This document shows positions 9,426 through 16,989 of a stretch of DNA of 28,157 nt, piece by piece. How positions within the stretch are numbered: the first letter of the stretch is position 1; every line of letters begins with the position of its first letter. The position numbers and the translations under genes were made by a program. The notes beneath the pieces were generated by a model that was not told the origin of the DNA, did no database searches, and saw only the letters and a list, made by a program, of their open reading frames with translations. Origin of the DNA: Mycoemilia scoparia (taxonomy: Eukaryota > Kickxellomycota > Kickxellomycetes > Kickxellales > Kickxellaceae); NCBI GenBank assembly GCA_027575805.1, contig JANBPU010000209.1, forward strand, positions 1 through 28,157, given 5' to 3'.

Positions 9426-12305
9426 ATGTCAGGTTGGTATTCATGCTGTTTCTCGGGGGCTTCTTCAACCTCCCCAACAATACCAGGAGCAGCAGCCAGA
9501 GAAACCTCATCATCGCCACTATACCAGTCCGAAAAACCAAATCTTGGATCACGACAACGAAATGGCAATCGTATAATCGATAGTTTCGCCAACCCTACCA
9601 AGATGTCATACATACAGCAATACACTTTAAACCGCGAATCGGCATCTGATCCATATCAGCTAGACCGGGACTCCATGGCGGCATACGACGAAGATAATAA
9701 AGACCATCGTGGCCACAAAGAAGGTGACGGGGTTGATGATGAGTATGGGTTACCAAATATTCCAAAATTCAGACATTCATCGCTCAATCAATGGGACGGA
9801 CTGGCCTCTCCCAAAACCGGAAAAAGCAATGTCAGCAATAAAACCAGTTTTGGTTTATTTGCTAAAAGAACCGAATCGATGCAGTCCAAACGGTCCAAAA
9901 TCAATAGCGCAATCACCGATGACTGGACCAGAGATTCTACCGACTATCGTAACCACAAATCTCCGTGTCTTTTGAGTGACGAAGCTGCTGATAGTTATCG
10001 TGATTATATAAAGAATTCGGCCGCAGCTGTATCGGGCAAAGGATTTAGAGTCAGTAATGGCAGTGGTAACAATAAGGGTGGTAGAAAGAATCGTGATAGC
10101 TCTAATAATGATGATGGTGACAATATTGGAGGTTGGAACAAACGGCTGACTAAAGTCGAGATGGATGAGGTTATGAGCGAATGGAATAAGGCTCGTAAAA
10201 GCGTTCACCTACGGAATACTCAGCTTTATTCGAATTTTTCTCTTTCAAACCAATCCAGGACTCCGCCTTTGTCTTCCACACCATCTAATGACAAGGATGA
10301 TAATGCTAGTTGCAGCGAGGGTGTAAAGCGCCATCGTAGTAAAAGAGGTGGATATCAGCCTCCTCCTGCTCCTCCAATGCCTCCCCAGCCAGCTGTACTA
10401 AAAGCCAAGGCGGTTAGAAGTCTTTCAAACGAACGTAGTGGTGGTAACGCCTCCGACTATACTGAGGACAACGATAGTGATGGGTCTCGAGACAGATCAC
10501 CTTCGCCATCATCTCAACAAAAACAACCAGTAAATATGCCCCGTATGGTATCATTAACTGCCGTTGCAAATATCAGCAATCATGACTCCAGAAAGAACTC
10601 TCGAGCAGAATCTTTGGTTGCAGAGTCAATCAAACTCAATGGTACCAATAAAAAACTTTCTTTAGCAGAAAGCGTTAAATCTGCTGCTTTGGAGGGTGGA
10701 GAGGACCGCTTGAGTCAGTTGATATCCCCATCGTCAGTTGGACTGGTTCCTTCAGCTATCAACACTCCAATAACCACCGAAACCCCCACCACAAACATGT
10801 CATTGTCATCGGCCCAGAGAGCAGACAGTATGATTTCTTCAGCACAACCCAATACTGGCCTGGCTTCATCGGCATTCGGTTTTGGCCCAAAGATTGATTC
10901 GGCTAATCAGAGTAGTAGTGTGGGTGAGGGCTATGTGGTGCCCCCAATGCCTGATCGTCCTCAAACACTCAATCCTTCTAAAGCCAAGAACATCAGCCTT
11001 GAATCTTCGACATCTCGTTTTACGTATTCTGGTTCAACTCACACGAACCCATCCACTGTCACTGCTGATGGTAGCGAATCCAAGAGCTCACGTAGACAAG
11101 GTCGTTTGCCTGGAACCAGGCCCAATGACAATGGTTCAAAGGATTCTGAGGAATCAAGCGGCCCCAAACCAGAAATAACTCTTCGCCGCAAGGATAGTGC
11201 TGCAAGCAACTTGACTGCTTGTTCAACTGACGGATATGAATATGGCAAAGAGTCATTAAATATTTGTGGCAATGATTCGGCTGAGACTCTCAACGATGAG
11301 GAATCACTAAAGTCAATGAAAAGACAGGCCATGATTGGTGGCAGCAACAAAGATTCAGGAAATCAGCTCCCAGTCTCTCCATTTGGCGACTCATCATCTT
11401 CTAACAATACTTCCAAGGAATCGGGTTCGGATTCTGATGAAGATTCTAGTGTTCCACTTGACAAATTACAGCAAACCAAACAAGGCAACCACCACTACTC
11501 TATGCCAGCTGCCAAGGCCAAGGCTAATTTGAAAGGATCTCGACAACAAAAGATCGTGAGCTTGAGTAATCCACGCCACCAAGTTCGCTTGGCCGGGTCC
11601 ACTGTATTTGCTACATCTCCACTGGTTAAGTGTTCGACTCTCTCAGATTCCGATGATCCAATCAGCCCCAACTCCATCAAGAGCAATGAATTGCTAAGCG
11701 ATTCTGGATCTGCTTCTTCTCCAAGCCCAGCAACATCTCCTTCCCTAGTATTATCGCCTCCACCTAAAGACTTGTTGGCTGCTAATAGTGATACAAAGAA
11801 TATCAGAAAGGCTAATAATCGTAAATCTACATATCAGCCAATTTCTATGACTTTGAATCTTAACCAAAATGGAGGTGCTGGAATCCAGAGGCCATTTACT
11901 AATAGTGGGTTAGCAAATATCCAGCAGCAGCAGCAGCATCAACAAAAAACTACTGATAAACATAACAAGAATAGTTTGCCTCCACTTCCTGTAACTTCCG
12001 CTGCTAACATTGTTAATAGTGGTCGAGCAGATCAGAATAATCCACGTAGCAATAACAGAAAAAATAGATTTGGAATCCAGATGTCTACCGCAGCAAAGAA
12101 TGGTGGTGATAATAACGAAGAGGACGTTGATTCGGTTAAAAAGAATCGTAGATTAACCACCGCTATTCTTACTAATGCAACAAATTCGTCAAAGAAAAAG
12201 GGTGTAAACAAGAAGAATTTGAGAAGAGATTCTACTATTATTGGATTGCCTCAGCAACAACAACAGCATCAGCAGCAGTATCGTCATGTTTCGGCTATGC
12301 CTTAA
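9426..12305 (+). CDS. Large disordered Ser/Asn-rich protein of unknown function
   Basis: A single open frame of 959 aa without introns. I recognise no domain. The protein is dominated by Ser, Asn, Asp and Lys. It has an N-terminal MSGWYSCCFSG with paired cysteines, a mixed-charge segment at about 241-273 (LTKVEMDEVMSEWNKARKS) that may be a short helix, a proline run near 310-325 (PPPAPPMPPQP), many SP and RxxS sites, and two Gln tracts close to the C-terminus. Such composition is common in fungal cortical, signalling or RNA-binding scaffolds, but nothing here decides between them. A second in-frame ATG at 9603 (MSYIQQYTLN) could be the true start; the first 59 residues are less biased in composition. 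The unbroken 2.9-kb frame and regular codon use make it a real gene. AATAAA at 12685 may end it. Confidence 0.85.
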   Translation: MSGWYSCCFSGASSTSPTIPGAAARETSSSPLYQSEKPNLGSRQRNGNRIIDSFANPTKMSYIQQYTLNRESASDPYQLDRDSMAAYDEDNKDHRGHKEGDGVDDEYGLPNIPKFRHSSLNQWDGLASPKTGKSNVSNKTSFGLFAKRTESMQSKRSKINSAITDDWTRDSTDYRNHKSPCLLSDEAADSYRDYIKNSAAAVSGKGFRVSNGSGNNKGGRKNRDSSNNDDGDNIGGWNKRLTKVEMDEVMSEWNKARKSVHLRNTQLYSNFSLSNQSRTPPLSSTPSNDKDDNASCSEGVKRHRSKRGGYQPPPAPPMPPQPAVLKAKAVRSLSNERSGGNASDYTEDNDSDGSRDRSPSPSSQQKQPVNMPRMVSLTAVANISNHDSRKNSRAESLVAESIKLNGTNKKLSLAESVKSAALEGGEDRLSQLISPSSVGLVPSAINTPITTETPTTNMSLSSAQRADSMISSAQPNTGLASSAFGFGPKIDSANQSSSVGEGYVVPPMPDRPQTLNPSKAKNISLESSTSRFTYSGSTHTNPSTVTADGSESKSSRRQGRLPGTRPNDNGSKDSEESSGPKPEITLRRKDSAASNLTACSTDGYEYGKESLNICGNDSAETLNDEESLKSMKRQAMIGGSNKDSGNQLPVSPFGDSSSSNNTSKESGSDSDEDSSVPLDKLQQTKQGNHHYSMPAAKAKANLKGSRQQKIVSLSNPRHQVRLAGSTVFATSPLVKCSTLSDSDDPISPNSIKSNELLSDSGSASSPSPATSPSLVLSPPPKDLLAANSDTKNIRKANNRKSTYQPISMTLNLNQNGGAGIQRPFTNSGLANIQQQQQHQQKTTDKHNKNSLPPLPVTSAANIVNSGRADQNNPRSNNRKNRFGIQMSTAAKNGGDNNEEDVDSVKKNRRLTTAILTNATNSSKKKGVNKKNLRRDSTIIGLPQQQQQHQQQYRHVSAMP

Positions 12306-12684
12306 ATCATAATGAACGATAAAATTTAACGAATTTTACTTCTCCTTCTCATCATTATTTTTCGTCTCTGCCGCCCCCCCCTTCAATCCTTCCCATCTTC
12401 TTCTTTTTACTTCGTTATGTCTAACACGTTTTTGATGTTTATTTTACGCGAGGGAGTCTAACTCCAGATTATATTGGCTATTTATGTCTCTGTTTATGTT
12501 GCTGTTGTTATTATGTCCACCACTAACTACATAGTCTTTTACTTTATTTCTCTCAGATCTGTAGTTTTTAAACTCTTTTATTTTACTATTTATCATTGTT
12601 TTTATCGATTTCCTCAGTCTTTAGGTTTTTATATATACATAGATTTTTTGTTTAGTTACGTACATCGTTGTTCAATTTTGTCTT

Positions 12685-12690
12685 AATAAA
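12685..12690 (+). terminator. Putative polyadenylation signal AATAAA
   Basis: AATAAA about 380 nt after the stop at 12305, at the end of a long T-rich stretch with no nearer AATAAA. Motif evidence only. Confidence 0.35.
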
Positions 12691-12701
12691 TATTAACTTT
12701 T

Positions 12702-12728
12702 CATATATATATATATATATGTGTGTGG
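12702..12728 (+). repeat. Compound (AT)n(GT)n microsatellite abutting a MITE
   Basis: An AT run passes into GTGTGTG and directly touches the left end of the MITE at 12727. It is the mirror order of the leader tracts. Confidence 0.8.
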
Positions 12729-12823
12729 ATAATAATTATTGAAGGGTACCTTTTGAAGGCCGTCAATGATTATAAGGGCGGTCATGGCTAAATGAGTGAC
12801 TAACCCTTCAAAAATAATCGCCC
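12727..12823 (+). mobile_element. MITE copy 3 (97 bp, short core)
   Basis: Left end GGATAATAATTATTGAAGGG, right end CCTTCAAAAATAATCGCCC. The core is shorter than usual (GCGGTCATGGCTAAATGAGTG). Flanks are GTGT and ATAT, so no intact target duplication remains. With the copy at 14428 it forms a short-core subgroup. Confidence 0.85.
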
Positions 12824-12857
12824 ATATGATATGATATTTAACAACTGATTAACCATT

Positions 12858-13052
12858 TTACATGTCTTTCAATTTTACAATTATATTACCAACATTTTGA
12901 AGAAGGTTGTCAATTAGACCCAGTTTATGATTATCACCACCTGCAACATCAATGCTATTGCCAGATCCGAATACTTCAGGGACATGTGTGGTATGAATAG
13001 TAACAGCGAGCAGCGATAAGGCTGCTGCAATAGGTAATGTATAGAGTTTCAT
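12858..13052 (-). CDS. Small secreted peptide, 64 aa, unknown family
   Basis: An ATG at 13052 opens a 64-residue frame. The N-terminus is a good signal peptide: MKLYTL, then a hydrophobic core (PIAAALSLLAVTI), with cleavage likely near residues 18-24. The predicted mature peptide of about 40 residues has no cysteine. It contains a Gly/Asp/Asn-rich stretch (GSGNSIDVAGGDNHK) and an amphipathic segment LGLIDNLLQNVGNIIVKL that could form a helix. It is intronless, lies 33 nt from a MITE, and has a possible TATAAT on its strand near 13143. No TATA, domain or homolog is certain, so a short chance frame cannot be excluded, but signal peptide plus regular mature sequence favours a gene. Function unknown. 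Confidence 0.5.
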   Translation of the reverse strand: MKLYTLPIAAALSLLAVTIHTTHVPEVFGSGNSIDVAGGDNHKLGLIDNLLQNVGNIIVKLKDM

Positions 13053-13115
13053 TATTGTCAAAGATAGAAATGTTTAAGTTGAAAAAAGATGATGACGATG
13101 ATGAAGCTGGTGTTT

Positions 13116-13488
13116 TCAATACTCTATTAACAAAAAACCATCATTATAAAAAATAATAAAGAAACCAGGCAGGTTAGCTTTGAAAACTAGTTTCCAGTTA
13201 TGCTTTAGTAGAAACTCAATACCAAAAAGTTGGAATTGAAAGCTTTTAACCTGACCATCTGGATGATAAGCCCTCCCGATATTAAATGGGTCTATTTGTG
13301 GTCCTATCTTTCCAATAGTAGGCTTATTGTAATATTTTAAATATATACATCTACCCAATCCCCCTCCTTATTATTTTAAAAGCCATTGATGCTTTATCTA
13401 ATGCTTGATCGTCTGTATGATTTCCTTGTATATCTAATTTTAAGCTGAATTCTACATTGTTATTATTATTACCTGGCTTCAAATAAAT
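13116..13488 (-). pseudogene. Frameshifted gene remnant, possible beta-rich domain
   Basis: Two minus-strand frames read as one protein if a single G is removed from a five-G run (plus strand CCCCC near 13363). The upstream frame reads ...NNVEFSLKLDIQGNHTDDQAL..., the downstream one ...RCIYLKYYNKPTIGK... and ends with FQFQLFGIEFLLKHN, WKLVFKANLPG and NDGFLLIEY at the TGA at 13116. Neither half has a suitable ATG of its own, and upstream the frame hits a stop near 13490. Alternating hydrophobic and polar residues suggest beta strands; the C-terminal pattern loosely recalls tubby-like folds of fungal proteins, a weak impression only. Either a decayed gene or an exon of a gene whose other exons I could not find, with a sequencing slip in the G run. 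Confidence 0.4.
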
Positions 13489-13605
13489 AGTTTATTATTT
13501 TAATGACAAAATAATTCTATTCAATGAGACCACAGAAATCTATATAAACTGTTTTAGCAATTTTGCCATGACTTTGATCTCCCTTATCAAGTAAGTAGGC
13601 TTTCC

Positions 13606-14144
13606 TTAGTGAGAAAGGAATTTTCTGCCCTTCATTTTTCGACGATTAAGTACCTTCCTGCCACTCTTTTTTCTTAGTCTTGACAAAAACCCATGTCTTC
13701 TTTTACGAACCAGGTTGCTGGGTTGGTATTCTTGACCATATGTCTGCCAACGTACCTGTAAAATAGGTCCCTGAGCTACAGTATTGCTGGAACTATTATT
13801 TATAATAGTTGATGGTTTTGTGATATTGATTTGGTTATCTAGAATCGACAATGCCTTTGGTTGTAGCCTATACAAGTTCACAAATGTATTAAAATTTTAA
13901 GTGAATTTGTTAGTATCCTTTAAAAATAGAATTCCCCATTGGATGAAATGATTATTTCTTTTTTATCATATTTGCTTGCTGACTATATCTTTGCCAATAA
14001 TTAAATATATACATACCTTGCGGTTGGCTGAAGCCTAGTAGTGTTGGTTGTGATTAGTGTTGAGAAATTATTTTTGGCAATGGTAGAGACGGCTGATCTG
14101 AATGTTAGTGCCCTTGTGGAAAGGGAGAGCACTGAATGAAACAT
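13606..14144 (-). CDS. MRPL34: Mitochondrial large-ribosomal-subunit protein bL34m
   Basis: Two exons on the minus strand, 14144-14017 and 13867-13606, joined by a 149-nt intron (AAG/GTATGT ... TATAG) with a perfect TACTAAC branch site near 13910, giving 129 aa. The N-terminus is a typical mitochondrial presequence rich in Ser, Arg, Thr and Ala with no acidic residues. The C-terminal 41 residues (89-129) are the L34 signature: [15 protein letters not shown], then [14 protein letters not shown], then [13 protein letters not shown]. bL34 is a tiny basic protein buried in 23S-type rRNA near the exit-tunnel region of the large subunit. The poorly conserved linker between presequence and core, rich in Asn and Ser, is normal for mitochondrial forms. 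The identity is secure because the conserved block is nearly invariant from bacteria to mitochondria; only the start codon rests on splice inference. Confidence 0.93.
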
Positions 14145-14427
14145 GACTTTGGCAGAAATTCGCTAGCAATTCAAATTTGTTTCTTTTGTAATTATAACCA
14201 AAGACTAGTATAAATTTACCATGTTTCTTAATCTTTAGACAATGCATGTTTCTAACAATTCACAACACCCATATGATTTTAAATTATGGGATGTAAGATT
14301 TGATCTTGTGTTTTTGCACATTTTTTAATCACGCTTTTAGAGTAGTCCCAAGATTGGCCCCAGACTTGGAAATTCAGGGCTGGGCCACAGAAATAGTCGC
14401 AGTATGAGACCAACAAAACCAGCAAAT

Positions 14428-14526
14428 GGGTAGTTATTTTTGAAGGGCTATAGAGTCACTCATTTGGCTGAGATTGCCCCTTTAATCGTTGACCACCAAA
14501 AGGTACCCTGCAAAAATTATGATCCC
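14428..14526 (-). mobile_element. MITE copy 4 (99 bp, inverted, short core)
   Basis: Left end GGGTAGTTATTTTTGAAGGG, right end ACCCTGCAAAAATTATGATCCC. The core (CACTCATTTGGCTGAGATTGCCCC) is the reverse complement of the core in the copy at 12727. Flanks AAAT and TTAT are not identical. Confidence 0.85.
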
Positions 14527-14725
14527 TTATCTCTAGGAGTCCATCTTTATATGTTTCTATTTACTCTTATTAGTAACTATTTAAACAGCCATTACTAACT
14601 TTTATATAATTCACGACTTTTTTATTCTTGTATATTTTTATATTATCATTTATTTACCTAAATAAAACTCTGATAATGTACGTTTGGTGCTTATTAGTTA
14701 GTTGTTTCCTTCGGTATCACAATAT

Positions 14726-14838
14726 GGGCGATTATTTTTGAAGGGTGAATGTTTACTAGTAAAACTGGACATCCATTTGGCTGTGATTGCCCCTATGATC
14801 ATTGGTCCCCAAAATTCACCCTTCAAAAATTATTGCCC
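14726..14838 (-). mobile_element. MITE copy 5 (113 bp, inverted, intact ends)
   Basis: GGGCGATTATTTTTGAAGGG at the left and CCCTTCAAAAATTATTGCCC at the right, near-perfect terminal inverted repeats, flanked on both sides by ATAT. The core is the reverse complement of the copy at 14892. One of the best-preserved copies. Confidence 0.93.
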
Positions 14839-14891
14839 ATATACATTAAAAGGAATAAAAATTTACTATACTTATTTGACAATTGATAAAT

Positions 14892-15003
14892 GGGTAATAA
14901 TTTTTGAAGGGTAAATTTTGGGGACCAATGATTATAGGGGAATCACAGCCAAATGGATGTCCAGTTGTACTAGTAAACTTTGACTCTTCAAAAATTATTG
15001 CCC
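14892..15003 (+). mobile_element. MITE copy 6 (112 bp) with an empty-site counterpart
   Basis: GGGTAATAATTTTTGAAGGG ... CTTCAAAAATTATTGCCC, flanked by AAAT on both sides (14888-14891 and 15004-15007). In duplicate unit 2 the same locus, near 16036-16050, reads CATAAATAGGCAAA with no insert and a single AAAT. The target-site duplication is therefore exactly 4 bp and the element ends are GGG and CCC. Confidence 0.96.
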
Positions 15004-15044
15004 AAATAGGCAAAAAGAGCATGAATTTCAATCAATTTGCATTA

Positions 15045-15617
15045 TTATTTCCAAAATTTAAACCTTAGCTGCATCGTGGTACTTGTGTTAGCATCATTTT
15101 CTGGATGAGCTGGTGGTAGGTTATATACATCATTGTTGCTGTTATTACTAGCATTATTTTCTGGATGAATTGGTGGTAGTTCATATACATCATTGTTGCT
15201 GTTATTACTAACATCATTTTCTGGATGAGTTGGTGGTTGGCTATATACATAATCATTTTTACTATTATTACTGCTAGAACGTCTTTTTTTCATGCATTTC
15301 ATCAGAATATATCCAGTGCCTTGTAAAGGGAGAGCGAAGGAGGGTAGTTAATGTTGAAATTATAAAATATACCATAACCACAAATTAAAAATAAAATTAT
15401 TGTTAGTTGACTTATTGGAATTTAAATATATAAAATAATAATACTTATTGTATAATATTTATAATCCAAACAACACCTCTGTTTAATGAAAGTGGTAGTA
15501 GTAGTAGTACTAAAAGAAACAATGTTGTTACTTACCTAGTATAATTATTAAACCTGCACAAGTACTAAAAAATGATATTGAAAAAATTTTTAGTGTATTT
15601 GTTTTTTCGCTATCCAT
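15045..15617 (-). CDS. Single-span membrane protein with 20-residue tail repeats (paralog A)
   Basis: Exons 15617-15536 and 15319-15045 join through a 216-nt intron (CTAG/GTAAGT ... TTACAAG, with an ATTAACTAC branch-like site), giving 118 aa. A short N-terminus (MDSEKTNTLK) precedes a membrane span at about 11-34 (IFSISFFSTCAGLIIILGTG); a basic Cys-containing stop (KCMKKRR, 35-41) predicts a cytosolic tail. The tail is made of three 20-residue repeats of the form NNSNNDVYxLPPxHPEN, ending FKFWK. No domain is recognised. The paralog at 16217-16645 shares the first 41 residues plus the Asn-rich start of the tail, then diverges. The intron is placed identically in both copies and the reading frame survives in both, which supports real genes. 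An Asp-Val-Tyr in each repeat might be a phosphosite; that is speculation. The leader carries a (TACA)n tract 12 nt before the start. Confidence 0.68.
15101..15275 (-). repeat. 60-bp tandem repeat, about three units, coding
   Basis: CTGGATGARYTGGTGG recurs at 15101, 15161 and 15221, an exact 60-bp period. Each unit encodes 20 residues of the membrane-protein tail. The third unit (plus-strand right) is diverged. In-frame periodicity keeps the protein repeat intact when units are gained or lost. Confidence 0.92.
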
Positions 15618-15628
15618 AAATAATATTT

Positions 15629-15659
15629 GTGTGTATATGTATGTATGTATGTATGTATA
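15629..15659 (-). repeat. (TACA)n microsatellite in the leader of paralog A
   Basis: On the minus strand TACATACA units run into TATACACACA and end about 12 nt before the start codon at 15617. An identical tract at 16657-16687 precedes paralog B. Confidence 0.85.
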
Positions 15660-15907
15660 AGAACTGTTTTAAAAAGAGAGAGAAAAGCAAGGTTTGAATA
15701 GTGGTTGTAAAACATAATCGGCATTGTTATTATATTTATTGGCTTTTTAAAGTTATGATTCTTTTCAAGTGTTAACGTTTTTCATATTAGAGAAATGCTG
15801 CTTTCGTTTGAATGATTAGTTTGATTTTTATAACTACAGATACATGTTGGAACAGATGAAAATGAAAGTATAAGAAAATCAAAATCTACTCTGTCTTATA
15901 TATAAAT

Positions 15908-16020
15908 GAGCGATTGTTTTGAGGGGTGACTTTTGGTGGCCTGCGATTATAGGGGAAACTACAGCCAAATGGGTGATCACAGTCTATTAGCAAATGGTCA
16001 CCCTTCAAAAATAACTGTCC
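15908..16020 (+). mobile_element. MITE copy 7 (113 bp) at the junction of the duplicate units
   Basis: GAGCGATTGTTTTGAGGGGTG ends on the left share a deleted T and the GAGCGATT start with the copy at 17054, whose left flank is also homologous. The right half (GGTGATCACAGTCTATTAGC, CAAATGGTCACCC) belongs to a different core subgroup. Flanks are AAAT and ATAT. Confidence 0.9.
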
Positions 16021-16110
16021 ATATTTATTTGACAATTCATAAATAGGCAAATAGAGCATAAGTTTCAATCAATTGCATTGTTATTTTCAAGATTTAAATT
16101 GTAGCTGTAT

Positions 16111-16225
16111 GAGAGATTATTTTTGAAGCGTATATTTTGATAGGCAATGATTGTAGGGGCAATCATAGCCATTTGAAAATGCCCAGTTTTGCTAGTGAAC
16201 ATTCACCCTTCAAAAATTATGGTAC
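16111..16225 (+). mobile_element. MITE copy 8 (115 bp) overlapping the last exon of paralog B
   Basis: GAGAGATTATTTTTGAAGCG ... CCCTTCAAAAATTATGGTAC, flanked by GTAT and ATAT. Read on the minus strand, the gene at 16217-16645 enters the element and meets a TAA in its terminal repeat. Sequence homologous to the 3' end of paralog A resumes on the far side (about 16075-16106), so this is an insertion into the ancestral gene. Confidence 0.93.
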
Positions 16226-16645
16226 ATATGGCGGTAATTGATCAGGATCATCTAAATCTACAGGAGTATTATTGTTATTGTTATTATTACTATTATTACT
16301 GTTAGAACGTCTTTTTTTCATGCATTTCATCAGAATATATCCAGTGCCTTGTAAAGGGAGAGTGAATGAGGGTAATTAATGTTGACGTTATAAAATATAC
16401 CATAACCACAAATTAAAAATAAAATTATTGTTAGTTGACTTATTGGAATTTAAATATATAAAATAATAATACTTATTGTATAATATTTATAATCCAAACA
16501 ACACCTCTGTTTAATGAAAGTGGTAGTAGTAGTAGTACTAAAAGAAACAATGTTGTTACTTACCTAGTATAATTATTAAACCTGCACAAGTACTAAAAAA
16601 TGATATTGAAAAAATTTTTAGTGTATTTGTTTTTTCGCTATCCAT
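16217..16645 (-). CDS. Single-span membrane protein, paralog B, terminated inside a MITE
   Basis: Exons 16645-16564 and 16347-16217, with the same splice sites as paralog A, give 70 aa. Residues 1-41 (MDSEKTNTLK, membrane span, KCMKKRR) match paralog A. The tail is an Asn/Ser run followed by TPVDLDDPDQLPPYVP. The 20-residue repeats of paralog A are absent. The last two codons (GTA CCA) and the TAA lie within the terminal repeat of the MITE at 16111-16225, so the present C-terminus was made by the insertion. The tail contains L-P-P-Y (65-68), an L/PPxY-type WW-domain ligand. The leader, first exon and intron are nearly identical to paralog A, so the promoter may be equally active. Whether B is a functional truncated protein or a dying copy cannot be told from sequence; the frame is otherwise intact. 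Confidence 0.62.
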
Positions 16646-16876
16646 AAATAATATTTGTGTGTATATGTATGTATGTATGTATGTATAAGAACTGTTTTAA
16701 AAAGAGAGAGAAAAGCAAGGTTTGAATAGTGGTTGTAAAACATAATCGGCATTGTTATTATATTTATTGGCTTTTTAGAGTTATGACTCTTTTCAAGTGT
16801 TAGCATTAATCATCTTATTAGAGCAATGCAACTTTTGTTTGAACGACTAGTTTGATTTTTATAACTACAGATACAT

Positions 16877-16989
16877 GGGCAATGATTTTGGAAGGGTAAA
16901 TATTGGAGACAAATGCTTATTGGGGCAATCACAGCCATATGGATGTCCAGCTCTACTAACAAACTTTAACCCTTCAAAAATTATCACCC
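16877..16989 (+). mobile_element. MITE copy 9 (113 bp) with an empty-site counterpart
   Basis: GGGCAATGATTTTGGAAGGG ... CCCTTCAAAAATTATCACCC flanked by ACAT on both sides (16873-16876 and 16990-16993). The matching position in duplicate unit 1 (about 15838-15850) reads GATACATGTTGGAACAG with no insert. This insertion therefore happened after the tandem duplication. Confidence 0.96.

Larger units (their letters stand above)
12306..12857. other. 3' region of the disordered-protein gene
   Basis: No gene seen. T-rich 3' untranslated-type sequence, a candidate AATAAA at 12685, a compound microsatellite and a MITE copy, both listed separately. Confidence 0.5.
14145..15044. other. Gene-free spacer filled by three MITE copies
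   Basis: Between bL34m and the first duplicated membrane-protein gene. It contains MITE copies at 14428, 14726 and 14892; the remaining AT-rich sequence shows no gene. The stretch from about 14872 begins the tandem duplication described at 14872-17050. Confidence 0.6.
15618..16110. other. Promoter of paralog A, a MITE and the start of duplicate unit 2
   Basis: No gene seen. It holds the minus-strand leader of the gene at 15045-15617, with a (TACA)n tract at 15629-15659 and a CT-rich strand near 15670-15690, then the MITE at 15908 and flank homologous to 14872-15075. Confidence 0.6.

Noticed and set aside
15091..15275. Possible CRISPR-like array of regularly spaced repeats
   Set aside because: The 60-bp units are contiguous coding repeats inside a eukaryotic gene, without unique spacers.
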